Assembly (NCBI GenBank): GCA_017610385.1
Contig: JAFCCC010000013.1
Coordinates: forward strand, 1-13,284
Source of the DNA: Candidatus Nanohalarchaeota archaeon
Lineage (GTDB): Archaea; Nanohalarchaeota; Nanosalinia; Nanosalinales; JAFCCC01
Length of the DNA stretch: 13,284 bases
Reading direction: 5' to 3'
Of the stretch, positions 7,505-13,284 are shown piece after piece (the first letter of the stretch is position 1; each line of letters begins with the position of its first letter). Position numbers and translations under genes: made by a program. A model generated the notes under the pieces. That model was not told the origin of the DNA. It saw only the letters and a list, made by a program, of their open reading frames with translations, and did no database searches.

Positions 7505-9526
7505 TTTTTTCTTTCCGGGACAGGCAGGATTAATACATAACATCCAAGGTCTTCTTCCTTTTGTAATTACCTTAACTATTGGATGATTGCACACCTTACA
7601 CTTTTGATTTGTTGTTCTAATTAATCCTTTTTGAGGTAATGGAAAAGAGGTTCTACACCCATTTGCAAAATTACTACAACCCACAAAACGTTTGCCACTT
7701 GATTTAGAAACAATAATTCTTAATGGTTTTCCACAGTTTGGACATACTCCCACCTCATTTTCTTTTCTACTTGTTTCATTAATTGACTTAATTAATTCCG
7801 CTCCAATTTCCTTTTCATCTTTCTTGAATCTTTCCAGCATTTTTGTTAATTCTTTTTTAGCAGAAGCAATAACCTCATCTAAACTTTTCTTATTTTGACG
7901 AACAGCTTCCATTTGATCTTCAAAATCTCTTGTTAATTCCTCAGAAACAATATCCGGACAATGTTTTTTTAATGTATCAGAAACACGCAAACCCAGTTCA
8001 GTGACTTTGATTTGGACGTCTTGAATATAATTTCTTTTATATAATGACTCAATGATTTCTGATCTAGTAGATTTTGTCCCAATCTCCTTGGATTCTAATT
8101 CAGATATTAATGAAGCGGCGGAAAATCTGTTAGGAGGCAGAGTTTGTTTTTTCAACAGCGATAATTTTCCATTCGTTAGTTTTTGACCTTCTTTTAATTC
8201 TGGAAATTCTGTTTCTTTTAATAAAACATATGGAGCATATATTCTAAACCAATGTTCTTCCAAAGTTCTATATCCCACGGCAATAAATTCATAATCTTTG
8301 ATTTTTACAGTAATTTGCATTTTCTCTCTAATTGCTGCGGTACCAAAGGTAGCCATAAATCTCTTTACAATTAAATCAAATACTTTGAAATCTTGAACTC
8401 CTAATTTATAATTAAATTCACCAGTAGGATAAATTGCCGGATGTGCAGAATCTTTCTTCCTTCCATTCCTTGGATTTAAAGAAGTTTTACTTAATAAAAA
8501 ATTAGCAGATTCTGCATATTTTTCATTTTTATTAATTTTTTCCAATATTGAACGATAGCCAATAGATGGCGGCAATTGTTCTGAAGATGTTCTTGGATAG
8601 GAAATCAATCCAGAAGAATAAAGTGTTTGTGCGCACTTCAATGTTTGTGACGGCGTAATTTTAAAACACCTATAAGCTTCTTTTTGTAGTTCCATTAGAT
8701 TAAATGGTGTTGGTGGTTGTACTTTGTAAGAATTTCTCTCAATTTTCGAAACAATAGCGTCGCTTTTCTGACAATCCGTTTTAATTTTTTTTGCTTTTTT
8801 CTCATCCCAAATTCGCTTTTCTTTATAACCCGCATCTACTTCTTTACATTTTAAAAGCAATTGCCAATATGGAACTGGCTTAAAATCTTGAATTTCTTTT
8901 TCTCGATCCGCCAAAATTCTCAGAGCAGGTCCTTGAACTCGTCCCACACTTAAAATCCTGTATCTTCCTTGACTTTTTACTGCGAGCATTAGTGCTCTAG
9001 ATGTATTAATGCCCCAATACCAGTCAAGAGTATGTCTTAAAAGGCCAGCATTTACTTGTCCTTGATCTAAATGAGGTTTTAGGTTTTTATAGGCGTTCCG
9101 AAGCTCATGGAATGTTAAAGTGGAGAATTTCATTCTTTTGGCGTTTTTTGTCCCACAAATAAACCTTAAAATATTATATCCAATAACCGCGCCCTCTAAA
9201 TCAAAATCAGTTGCCACAATAAAATTGTCACATGTTTTAGCAACTTCTTTCAGATTGTCGTGATATTTTTTAGTAAAGGCCGCTCCTTTTTGTATAAATG
9301 TACCACTCCACTCCACATCAAAAACAGGATAACTCCAGCCCTTGCTTTTTTGCGTTAGACCAAATAAATGACCAACTGCAGGAGCAACAACAACATCATT
9401 TCCATCAATCTTACATTCAAACCAATAGGCGCCTCTTTTAGTTTTTTTAATTTGGGTTCCCCCACTTATTGCATATGCAACTCTTTGCGCAGCATTAGGC
9501 TTTTCACAAATGACTAAAGTTCTCAT
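7496..9526 (-). CDS. topA: DNA topoisomerase, type IA, archaeal form
   Basis: This 676-residue enzyme cuts and passes single DNA strands to relax negative supercoils. The N-terminal TOPRIM domain has E8 (CEKP) and the acidic cluster D107-x-D109-x-E111. The catalytic tyrosine is Y310 in LISYPRTSS, with R312 beside it; YPRTSS, not YPRTDS, is common in archaeal members. H362 in SAHPAIYPTG is the conserved histidine of the cleavage site. The C-terminus carries two cysteine zinc modules: C595/C598 with C617/C624, and C643/C646 with C664/C669. It ends in a lysine-rich tail. There is no fused helicase, so it is not a reverse gyrase. A TATA-like box about 25 bp before the ATG suggests a leaderless message. 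The gene is monocistronic by context. Confidence 0.96.
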   Translation of the reverse strand: MRTLVICEKPNAAQRVAYAISGGTQIKKTKRGAYWFECKIDGNDVVVAPAVGHLFGLTQKSKGWSYPVFDVEWSGTFIQKGAAFTKKYHDNLKEVAKTCDNFIVATDFDLEGAVIGYNILRFICGTKNAKRMKFSTLTFHELRNAYKNLKPHLDQGQVNAGLLRHTLDWYWGINTSRALMLAVKSQGRYRILSVGRVQGPALRILADREKEIQDFKPVPYWQLLLKCKEVDAGYKEKRIWDEKKAKKIKTDCQKSDAIVSKIERNSYKVQPPTPFNLMELQKEAYRCFKITPSQTLKCAQTLYSSGLISYPRTSSEQLPPSIGYRSILEKINKNEKYAESANFLLSKTSLNPRNGRKKDSAHPAIYPTGEFNYKLGVQDFKVFDLIVKRFMATFGTAAIREKMQITVKIKDYEFIAVGYRTLEEHWFRIYAPYVLLKETEFPELKEGQKLTNGKLSLLKKQTLPPNRFSAASLISELESKEIGTKSTRSEIIESLYKRNYIQDVQIKVTELGLRVSDTLKKHCPDIVSEELTRDFEDQMEAVRQNKKSLDEVIASAKKELTKMLERFKKDEKEIGAELIKSINETSRKENEVGVCPNCGKPLRIIVSKSSGKRFVGCSNFANGCRTSFPLPQKGLIRTTNQKCKVCNHPIVKVITKGRRPWMLCINPACPGKKKSK
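7498..7514 (+). terminator. T-rich tract at the end of radB
   Basis: After the radB stop codon the plus strand reads ATTTTTTCTTT, an oligo-T stretch suited to archaeal termination. The same bases encode the lysine-rich tail of the topoisomerase on the other strand, so the tract may exist for that reason instead. Confidence 0.35.
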
Positions 9527-9539
9527 CTAATTTCATTTT

Positions 9540-9594
9540 CACATAAAAGCATATAAGAATATATCGAAACTCAAAAACACATAAAAGTATATTG
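9540..9594. repeat. Duplicated 15-bp element at the topA promoter
   Basis: CACATAAAAGCATAT (9540-9554) recurs as CACATAAAAGTATAT (9580-9594) with one mismatch, 40 bp apart. The first copy includes the probable topA TATA box. Tandem promoters or a two-site operator are both possible. Confidence 0.5.
9549..9556 (-). promoter_or_regulatory. Probable TATA box of topA
   Basis: The minus strand reads TTATATGC centred about 26 bp upstream of the ATG at 9526, the spacing expected for a leaderless transcript. No Shine-Dalgarno sequence precedes the ATG. Confidence 0.45.
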
Positions 9595-9637
9595 AAAATT
9601 CTGTGTAGCTGTTGTATTCGTATTTTCTATAATTTTA

Positions 9638-9668
9638 GTATAGTGAACGCACCCCACACGTTCTATAC
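9638..9668. repeat. Hairpin-forming inverted repeat behind serS
   Basis: The arms GTATAG-tg-AACG and CGTT-CTATAC make 10 base pairs with a 2-nt bulge around a 9-nt C-rich loop (CACCCCACA on the plus strand). It begins 18 nt after the serS stop on the minus strand. No T-run follows it in that direction. It may end or protect the synthetase mRNA, or be a protein site upstream of topA. Confidence 0.5.
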
Positions 9669-9686
9669 AGTTATCTATATGACTTT

Positions 9687-10967
9687 TTATTTGCCAATAA
9701 ACTTTTTCTTATTCATATATGGCCTTAGAACCTTTGGAATTTTTATTGTGCCGTCTTTTTGTTGATTTTGTTCTATAACCCCAATCATAACTCTACTTGT
9801 TGCTAATGCGGTGTTGTTTAGTGTATGAACAAAATCTTTTGGAGATTTTCCTTCGCCTTCTCTAAATTTAATATTCAAACTTCTGGCCTGATAATCTAAA
9901 CAATTTGAATTAGATCCAACTTCTCTATACTTTCCATCTGCCATCCAAACTTCTGTATCTAATCTTTTTGAGGCGATACCACTTAATTCACCAGCGCAAG
10001 TATTAACAACGCGAATAGCCAAACCTAATTCTTTATATAAATCTTCACAATTTTTTTGAAGTTCTTGATGAAATTTCCAAGAATCCCCTGGTTTACACAA
10101 GATTACTTGTTCGACTTTATGAAATTGGTGCATTCTAAATAATCCTTTGGTATATTTTCCGTGAGTGCCAATTTCCTTTCTAAAACTTGGACTTATTCCC
10201 ACCAATTTAATTGGAAGATCTTTTTCAGTTATTGTATCATTCATAAACTGACTAACTAGGGGATGTTCAGCAGTGGCGATCATGTACAGATCCTCATTTT
10301 CAATTTTGTACATCACCTCTTCAAAATCCTCTAAATCAACCACACCCTCATAGGGCTTCCTTCGCAACATATATGGCGGATTAACTAATATATAACCCCT
10401 TTTTCTTAAAAAATCAATTGCAAATCTTTGTAAAGCCATATCCAATATAGCTAATTCTTCTTTGTTATAGAAGAAACCAGTACCAGAAACTTTTGCTGCC
10501 CTTTCTGAATCAATTAACTTTAAATGAATTAAAAGCTCCAAATGATTTTTTGCTTTGAAATCAAACATAGGGGGTTTCCCAATTTTTTTAATTTCCACAT
10601 TATTCTCATCACCCACACCCAAAGGAACAGATTCATGAATAATATTTGGAAGAGACTTGTGAATTTTATCTCGTTTTTCTTTTAGTTTTTCCACATTTTC
10701 CTCTAATTTCTTAATTTCCAATGGAATTTCCTTAACTTCTTTTAATTTTTTATCTGTATTTTTCCCAGCCTTTTTTAATTCTGCAATTTCTTTAGTTAAA
10801 ACATTTCTTTTATGTTTCAATCCATTTACTTTTTCCAAATTAGCTCTCCAAGTCTTATCTAATTTTAAAAGCTCATCAACCAACGCAGGTTTCCCTTTAT
10901 TTCCTCGTTCTTTCAAATTCTTTCTAACAATTTCCGGATTTTCTCTAATTAATTTAATATCAATCAT
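9687..10967 (-). CDS. serS: Seryl-tRNA synthetase, standard class II type
   Basis: This enzyme charges tRNA-Ser with serine. The N-terminal long coiled coil (about 40-105), rich in lysine and glutamate, grips the long variable arm of tRNA-Ser. The class II core follows: the TAEH serine loop at 232-235, motif 2 from FRKEIG to FHKVE (262-286), and motif 3 around NNTALATSRVMIGVIEQ with R392 and the LRPYM end (414-418). It is the common form found in bacteria, eukaryotes and most archaea, not the rare methanogen type. The length of 426 is normal. Its ATG overlaps the end of tyrS by 8 bp (ATGATTGA), which implies translational coupling. It is the last gene of the tRNA-Tyr unit. Confidence 0.96.
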   Translation of the reverse strand: MIDIKLIRENPEIVRKNLKERGNKGKPALVDELLKLDKTWRANLEKVNGLKHKRNVLTKEIAELKKAGKNTDKKLKEVKEIPLEIKKLEENVEKLKEKRDKIHKSLPNIIHESVPLGVGDENNVEIKKIGKPPMFDFKAKNHLELLIHLKLIDSERAAKVSGTGFFYNKEELAILDMALQRFAIDFLRKRGYILVNPPYMLRRKPYEGVVDLEDFEEVMYKIENEDLYMIATAEHPLVSQFMNDTITEKDLPIKLVGISPSFRKEIGTHGKYTKGLFRMHQFHKVEQVILCKPGDSWKFHQELQKNCEDLYKELGLAIRVVNTCAGELSGIASKRLDTEVWMADGKYREVGSNSNCLDYQARSLNIKFREGEGKSPKDFVHTLNNTALATSRVMIGVIEQNQQKDGTIKIPKVLRPYMNKKKFIGK

Positions 10968-11985
10968 CAGGATATGCCTCTTTAGCTAATTTTTCTAGTT
11001 TTACACGGTTTTTTCGCATCGGTTCCAATAACTTATTAATTTCTATCACAACAGCATTTTTTAAATCCATTGGATGAATTTCCTTTTTAACAAATGATTT
11101 TTCTAATTCTTCTTTTGTCTTAAATTCCAAATTTCCGCCCCACTTTTCTGGCCGATTTATTATGAACTTTTTATTTTGGTCTTGAAGAATCGTCATAATA
11201 ACATGTTCGGCAAATGATAGAACTCCATTATCTTCAATAATACCTTCTGGACAAAACGCTTTATTAATTTTGATTTTAACTGTTTTTTCATCATCAAGCA
11301 AATCAATTTTTGTTCGGTCATCTGAGGCAGACATTTTCTTTCCAACCAGTCCTGGAAGCATGGGATTCATAATTTCGATTCTTGGTTTATATCCTAATCT
11401 CGGAAGATTTTCTCTTGAAAACATTAATATTTTCCTTTGATCTGTTCCCCCATATTGAATATCAATATTCAAGTAAACTTCATCTAAAGATTGCATAATC
11501 GGATAAATCAATCCAGATAATTGAGGGTTCTTTCCATATTTTACAACATCTGCTGAAGCTCTCTTACAGTCATTAATTGAAACAAAAGTAGAATATTTTA
11601 AAACATCTAACATGTAATCTTTTTTCAATTGAAAAGAAGAACCAGTTATAATTTCAAAATTTTTTATATCTGCGCCAACTGATTTAAACATTAACGAAAC
11701 AACTTCTGAATAATATTTATATCTCTTTTCCAGCAAATCCCACGGACAATTATCCAATGCCCCATGCAAATCTGCTAAAAGTAATTTTACCTTAAACCCT
11801 GCTTTAAGAAAATCTGCTAACTTTAATACCCAGATAAAATACGCTATGTGTGGTTTACCCGTTATTGCAGTGCCTAAATATACTGAGGGCTGCTTTTTAT
11901 TTTTCAATAATTCCATTAATTCTTTTTCAGTTACAATTTCTTGCGTATTTCTTTTTATTAGTTCAAATTTCTCATTAACATTCAT
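10960..11985 (-). CDS. tyrS: Tyrosyl-tRNA synthetase, resembling the eukaryotic cytosolic type
   Basis: This class I synthetase attaches tyrosine to tRNA-Tyr. Y36 in VYLGTA lies in the tyrosine pocket. The HIGH-equivalent is H46-I-A-Y49, and the KMSKS loop is KMSAS (217-221). The substrate-binding runs MQSLDE (164-169) and GGTDQRK (179-185) are present. Several stretches follow human TyrRS as I recall it more closely than the Methanocaldococcus enzyme: TGKPHIAYF, ADFLKAG, ADLHGALDN, PGLVGKKMS, NGVLSF and the ending EKLAKEAYPD. At 341 residues it has only the catalytic and anticodon domains, without the EMAP-like extension of human TyrRS. It starts directly at the stop of the YbaK-like gene (TAG-ATG), with GGTGGT upstream as ribosome site. 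It probably recognises the C1-G72 tRNA-Tyr at the head of its own operon. Confidence 0.95.
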   Translation of the reverse strand: MNVNEKFELIKRNTQEIVTEKELMELLKNKKQPSVYLGTAITGKPHIAYFIWVLKLADFLKAGFKVKLLLADLHGALDNCPWDLLEKRYKYYSEVVSLMFKSVGADIKNFEIITGSSFQLKKDYMLDVLKYSTFVSINDCKRASADVVKYGKNPQLSGLIYPIMQSLDEVYLNIDIQYGGTDQRKILMFSRENLPRLGYKPRIEIMNPMLPGLVGKKMSASDDRTKIDLLDDEKTVKIKINKAFCPEGIIEDNGVLSFAEHVIMTILQDQNKKFIINRPEKWGGNLEFKTKEELEKSFVKKEIHPMDLKNAVVIEINKLLEPMRKNRVKLEKLAKEAYPDD

Positions 11986-12447
11986 CTAAACCACCACATT
12001 CTCTATTTTGTAGTTAATGCATTTTAAGATATCTCCTGATTTCATTTCAAGCCCGTTTAATAAATCACCAGATCCAAAATGAACATTTTCTAACTTTAAC
12101 ACATCTTTATCCACAAAAACCACAATATCTAAAAATAAAGGGCAAACTTCCCCAAGTTCAAATCCAAATTGATTTTTTATTTCCTGTTTGTTTAAGAGCC
12201 TAATCTTACTTCCCTGAATTTCTTTGAGTTTTTCAAAATCAATTCTATCTGTACCACGCAAAAAAACACCAAAAACCGTTTTACCTTTCAGTAAAATTGT
12301 TTTACAAATTTCTTCAATTTTTACAGGAACCGTGGCCCTTCTAACAACGTCTTTAACGGAAATTGCAGGCCCAGTTAGACTTACAACCTTAAACTCTAGG
12401 CTCCTCTCTCTTAATCTGTGTGTTATTTGTTTTAATCTTTTATTCAT
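11986..12447 (-). CDS. YbaK/ProX-like aminoacyl-tRNA deacylase domain protein
   Basis: This free-standing editing-type domain of 153 residues has the family features in order: a short N-terminal helix, FKVVSLTGPAISVKDVV, the ICKTILLKG block with the conserved lysine K49, GTDRIDFEKLKEI, the GEVCPLF segment (99-105, family G-x-V-x-P), and FGSGDLLNGLEM near the end. YbaK-superfamily proteins hydrolyse wrongly charged tRNAs such as Cys- or Ala-tRNA-Pro. The substrate here is not known; the location between tRNA-Tyr and the TyrRS/SerRS genes hints at one of those tRNAs. I chose the ATG at 12447, not the in-frame GTG at 12456, because that GTG lies inside AAAGGTG, which forms a Shine-Dalgarno site six bases before the ATG. 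The gene begins 19 nt after the tRNA 3' end. Confidence 0.85.
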   Translation of the reverse strand: MNKRLKQITHRLRERSLEFKVVSLTGPAISVKDVVRRATVPVKIEEICKTILLKGKTVFGVFLRGTDRIDFEKLKEIQGSKIRLLNKQEIKNQFGFELGEVCPLFLDIVVFVDKDVLKLENVHFGSGDLLNGLEMKSGDILKCINYKIENVVV

Positions 12448-12452
12448 ACGAA

Positions 12453-12459
12453 ACACCTT
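12453..12459 (-). promoter_or_regulatory. Shine-Dalgarno site deciding the YbaK-like start
   Basis: AAGGTGT on the minus strand sits about 6 nt before the ATG at 12447 and inside the 19-nt leader that would remain after tRNA processing. It argues against the overlapping GTG as start codon. Confidence 0.55.
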
Positions 12460-12466
12460 TTTTGAA

Positions 12467-12538
12467 TCTCGGAGACGAGAGTTGAACCCGCACCTTCAGG
12501 TCTACAGCCTGATATGCTACCATTGACACCACCCCGAG
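12467..12538 (-). tRNA. tRNA-Tyr (anticodon GUA), intronless
   Basis: The 72-nt cloverleaf folds fully. The acceptor pairs CTCGGGG with CTCCGAG (one G-U). The D stem is GTGT/GCAT with G18-G19 in the loop. The anticodon stem TCAGG/CCTGA holds the loop C-T-GTA-G-A. The variable loop is 4 nt, and the T arm is GCGGG/CTCGT with loop TTCAACT. C1-G72 and A73 are the identity elements read by archaeal and eukaryotic TyrRS. No CCA is encoded and there is no intron, although archaeal tRNA-Tyr genes often have one. Position 14 is C, not the near-universal A, which would disturb the U8-A14 contact; A15-U48 is intact. The gene heads the transcript encoding its own synthetase. A TATA box lies about 26 bp before position 12543. 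Confidence 0.93.
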
Positions 12539-12563
12539 GAAATATTGAAATGGCTAACAGTAG

Positions 12564-12572
12564 CTATAATAA
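12564..12572 (-). promoter_or_regulatory. Probable TATA box for the tRNA-Tyr/synthetase unit
   Basis: The minus strand reads TTATTATAG. Transcription would start near 12543, a few bases before the tRNA 5' end at 12538. This is the only good promoter candidate close upstream of the four-gene unit. Confidence 0.45.
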
Positions 12573-12674
12573 GAATAACTGGAGTTAGAATTTAAAGTAA
12601 TTGAATTTTTAATTAAATTGTTGAATAAACTTAAGAATAAATTTTGCAAAGCTGAAACTAGAAAACAGAACTTC

Positions 12675-12740
12675 TTAACCGCCAGTTCCCAAACCGTAAC
12701 TGAGATACCGGCAACCACTAGACCGTAAATCACTTTTCAT
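12675..12740 (-). other. GC-rich patch: possible structured leader RNA or 21-codon leader peptide
   Basis: On the minus strand an ATG at 12740 follows GGTGA by a normal ribosome-site distance and opens 21 codons before TAA at 12675-12677. The peptide would have four Ser and two Tyr codons plus five Gly. The RNA can form either of two exclusive hairpins that share one strand: GCCGGT with ACTGGC, or TCAGTT with AACTGG. Both facts fit an attenuator ahead of the Tyr/Ser synthetase unit, but leader-peptide control is rare in archaea and the tRNA lies in between. It may instead be part of an unrecognised small RNA. It is not a tRNA. Confidence 0.25.
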
Positions 12741-12754
12741 CTTTATTCACCTTA

Positions 12755-12843
12755 CATCTTCCATTTTACCAACCAACTTCTCTGTCCGTTTTTAATCACT
12801 TAACTGATGCCCATCCATTTTAATTACACTGCATCTTCCATTT
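12755..12843. repeat. Direct repeat CATCTTCCATTT, two copies
   Basis: Copies at 12755-12766 and 12832-12843 are identical over 12 bp and start 77 bp apart. A weaker relative, CCATCCATTTT, lies between them near 12811. Function is unknown. Confidence 0.4.
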
Positions 12844-12880
12844 AAATGCCTCTTTCCATAAATTAAAGTAACATTCAAGA

Positions 12881-12888
12881 TATAAAAA
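12881..12888 (+). promoter_or_regulatory. Possible TATA box for the primase-like gene
   Basis: TATAAAAA would place the transcript start near 12910 and leave a leader of about 50 nt that contains the inverted repeat at 12931-12960. A leaderless start from AT-rich sequence near 12935 cannot be excluded. Confidence 0.35.
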
Positions 12889-12930
12889 ACTTTCCAAAAA
12901 ATACAGTTCTTTGTAGTGCTTAACCAAAAA

Positions 12931-12960
12931 GAATTTTAGTTTTCAAATCAAAACTAATTC
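12931..12960. repeat. Inverted repeat abutting the primase-like start codon
   Basis: GAATT-tt-AGTTTT (12931-12943) pairs with AAAACTAATTC (12950-12960) to form 11 base pairs with a 2-nt bulge around a 6-nt loop. It ends at the base before the ATG, so in a leadered mRNA it would fill the ribosome-binding region. No Shine-Dalgarno sequence is seen. Confidence 0.5.
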
Positions 12961-13284
12961 ATGAGTACCACTTTTTTCTTTCCAACAGGATTAAAACCAT
13001 GTAGTATTGAACAGAGAAAAGAATTTTACACAAAGGAATTTAATATTGACAAGGCAGAAAAATGGTTCACATTAAACAACAGAACACAGGGTTTGATTGT
13101 TATTGATATTGGAACAGAAACAACAAGATATAGACCAATTCTGAAAAAATATTTGGGAAAATTAGTAAATATATCGAAATTTGAAGACACCACCCAGTTA
13201 AAAGAAAAACTTCTGTATTACATTCCAGAGGATATTTATTATTCAATTAAAACAATTCAGGGAATTCGAGAACACCAAGAATTA
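12961..13284 (+). CDS. priS: DNA primase small subunit-like protein, N-terminal part
   Basis: The open frame runs from ATG 12961 to the window edge with 108 residues and no stop. The opening EQRKEFYTKEF followed by a helix and KWF (about 17-36) matches the start of archaeal/eukaryotic primase small subunits (R-x-x-FY-x-x-x-[FW]). The later run from SKFEDTTQLKEKLLYYIP to DIYYSI (about 72-96) fits the family segment that ends P-x-x-[IV]-Y-x-S-[VI]. The catalytic D-x-D and zinc-binding residues would lie beyond the window, so the assignment rests on the N-terminal pattern. PriS makes the RNA/DNA primers for replication together with PriL. It could also be a divergent primase-related protein. It is divergent from the tRNA-Tyr unit. 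Confidence 0.6.
   Translation, partial: MSTTFFFPTGLKPCSIEQRKEFYTKEFNIDKAEKWFTLNNRTQGLIVIDIGTETTRYRPILKKYLGKLVNISKFEDTTQLKEKLLYYIPEDIYYSIKTIQGIREHQEL

Larger units (their letters stand above)
12541..12960. other. 420-bp gene-poor region between tRNA-Tyr and the primase-like gene
   Basis: No protein gene of normal size fits on either strand. It holds, from left to right, the tRNA promoter, an AT-rich stretch, a patch at 12671-12730 with about half G+C in otherwise AT-rich DNA, two copies of CATCTTCCATTT (12755-12766 and 12832-12843), a TATA-like TATAAAAA at 12881-12888, and an inverted repeat that ends at the primase-like ATG. Confidence 0.7.

Noticed and set aside
7496-9526. Reverse gyrase
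   Set aside because: Only the topoisomerase IA part is present at normal stand-alone length, with no helicase domain upstream.
12454-12456. GTG as start codon of the YbaK-like gene
   Set aside because: The GTG is part of the AAAGGTG Shine-Dalgarno site for the ATG at 12447, and the family N-terminus does not need the extra three residues.
12665-12735. Possible second tRNA or tRNA half on the minus strand (D-arm-like GGTCTAGTGGTT and a TTTGGGA anticodon-like loop)
   Set aside because: No T arm with TTC-x-A, no acceptor pairing and no 7-nt anticodon loop with a 5-bp stem; the best stems are incompatible with a cloverleaf.

Overview
The window reads as a gene-dense, AT-rich archaeal chromosome segment. 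The evidence is a tailless archaeal histone, a family B DNA polymerase, RadB, a VAT/Cdc48-type double AAA+ ATPase, a type 2 methionine aminopeptidase, a stand-alone archaeal type IA topoisomerase, a primase small-subunit-like protein, TATA-box promoters and a C1-G72 tRNA-Tyr. There is no reverse-gyrase helicase domain on the topoisomerase, which argues for a non-hyperthermophile. A DPANN lineage (Woesearchaeota/Pacearchaeota-like) is my best guess, but it is inference.

Layout, left to right. 1-308 (-): HIT-family hydrolase, cut by the window edge. 363-560 (-): histone with a clear TATA box and Shine-Dalgarno site. 825-4105 (+): polB then map, 2 nt apart. 4108-6704 (-): cdc48 preceded by a 107-residue protein I do not recognise, also 2 nt apart. 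6800-7504 (+): radB, divergent from the cdc48 pair and convergent with topA, whose end it overlaps by 9 bp. 7496-9526 (-): type IA topoisomerase. 9687-12538 (-): a compact unit of tRNA-Tyr, a YbaK-like deacylase, TyrRS and SerRS. 12539-12960: a gene-poor stretch with one GC-rich patch. 12961-13284 (+): start of a primase small-subunit-like gene, cut by the right edge.

Two themes stand out. The first is DNA replication, repair and packaging (histone, PolB, RadB, topoisomerase, primase). The second is tyrosine/serine charging: the left-pointing unit carries a tRNA, its own synthetase, a second synthetase and a probable editing enzyme. RNase P and tRNase Z cleavage of the tRNA would leave the mRNA with a 19-nt leader and a good ribosome site.

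The intergenic regions carry several repeats not explained by genes. They include a 17-bp direct repeat with a palindromic core flanking the cdc48-unit TATA box, two inverted repeats at the polB promoter, a duplicated element at the topA promoter, and hairpins behind serS and directly before the primase start. The least explained items are the 107-residue protein linked to cdc48 and the GC-rich leader-like patch at 12675-12740. I saw no insertion sequence, CRISPR array or prophage gene.
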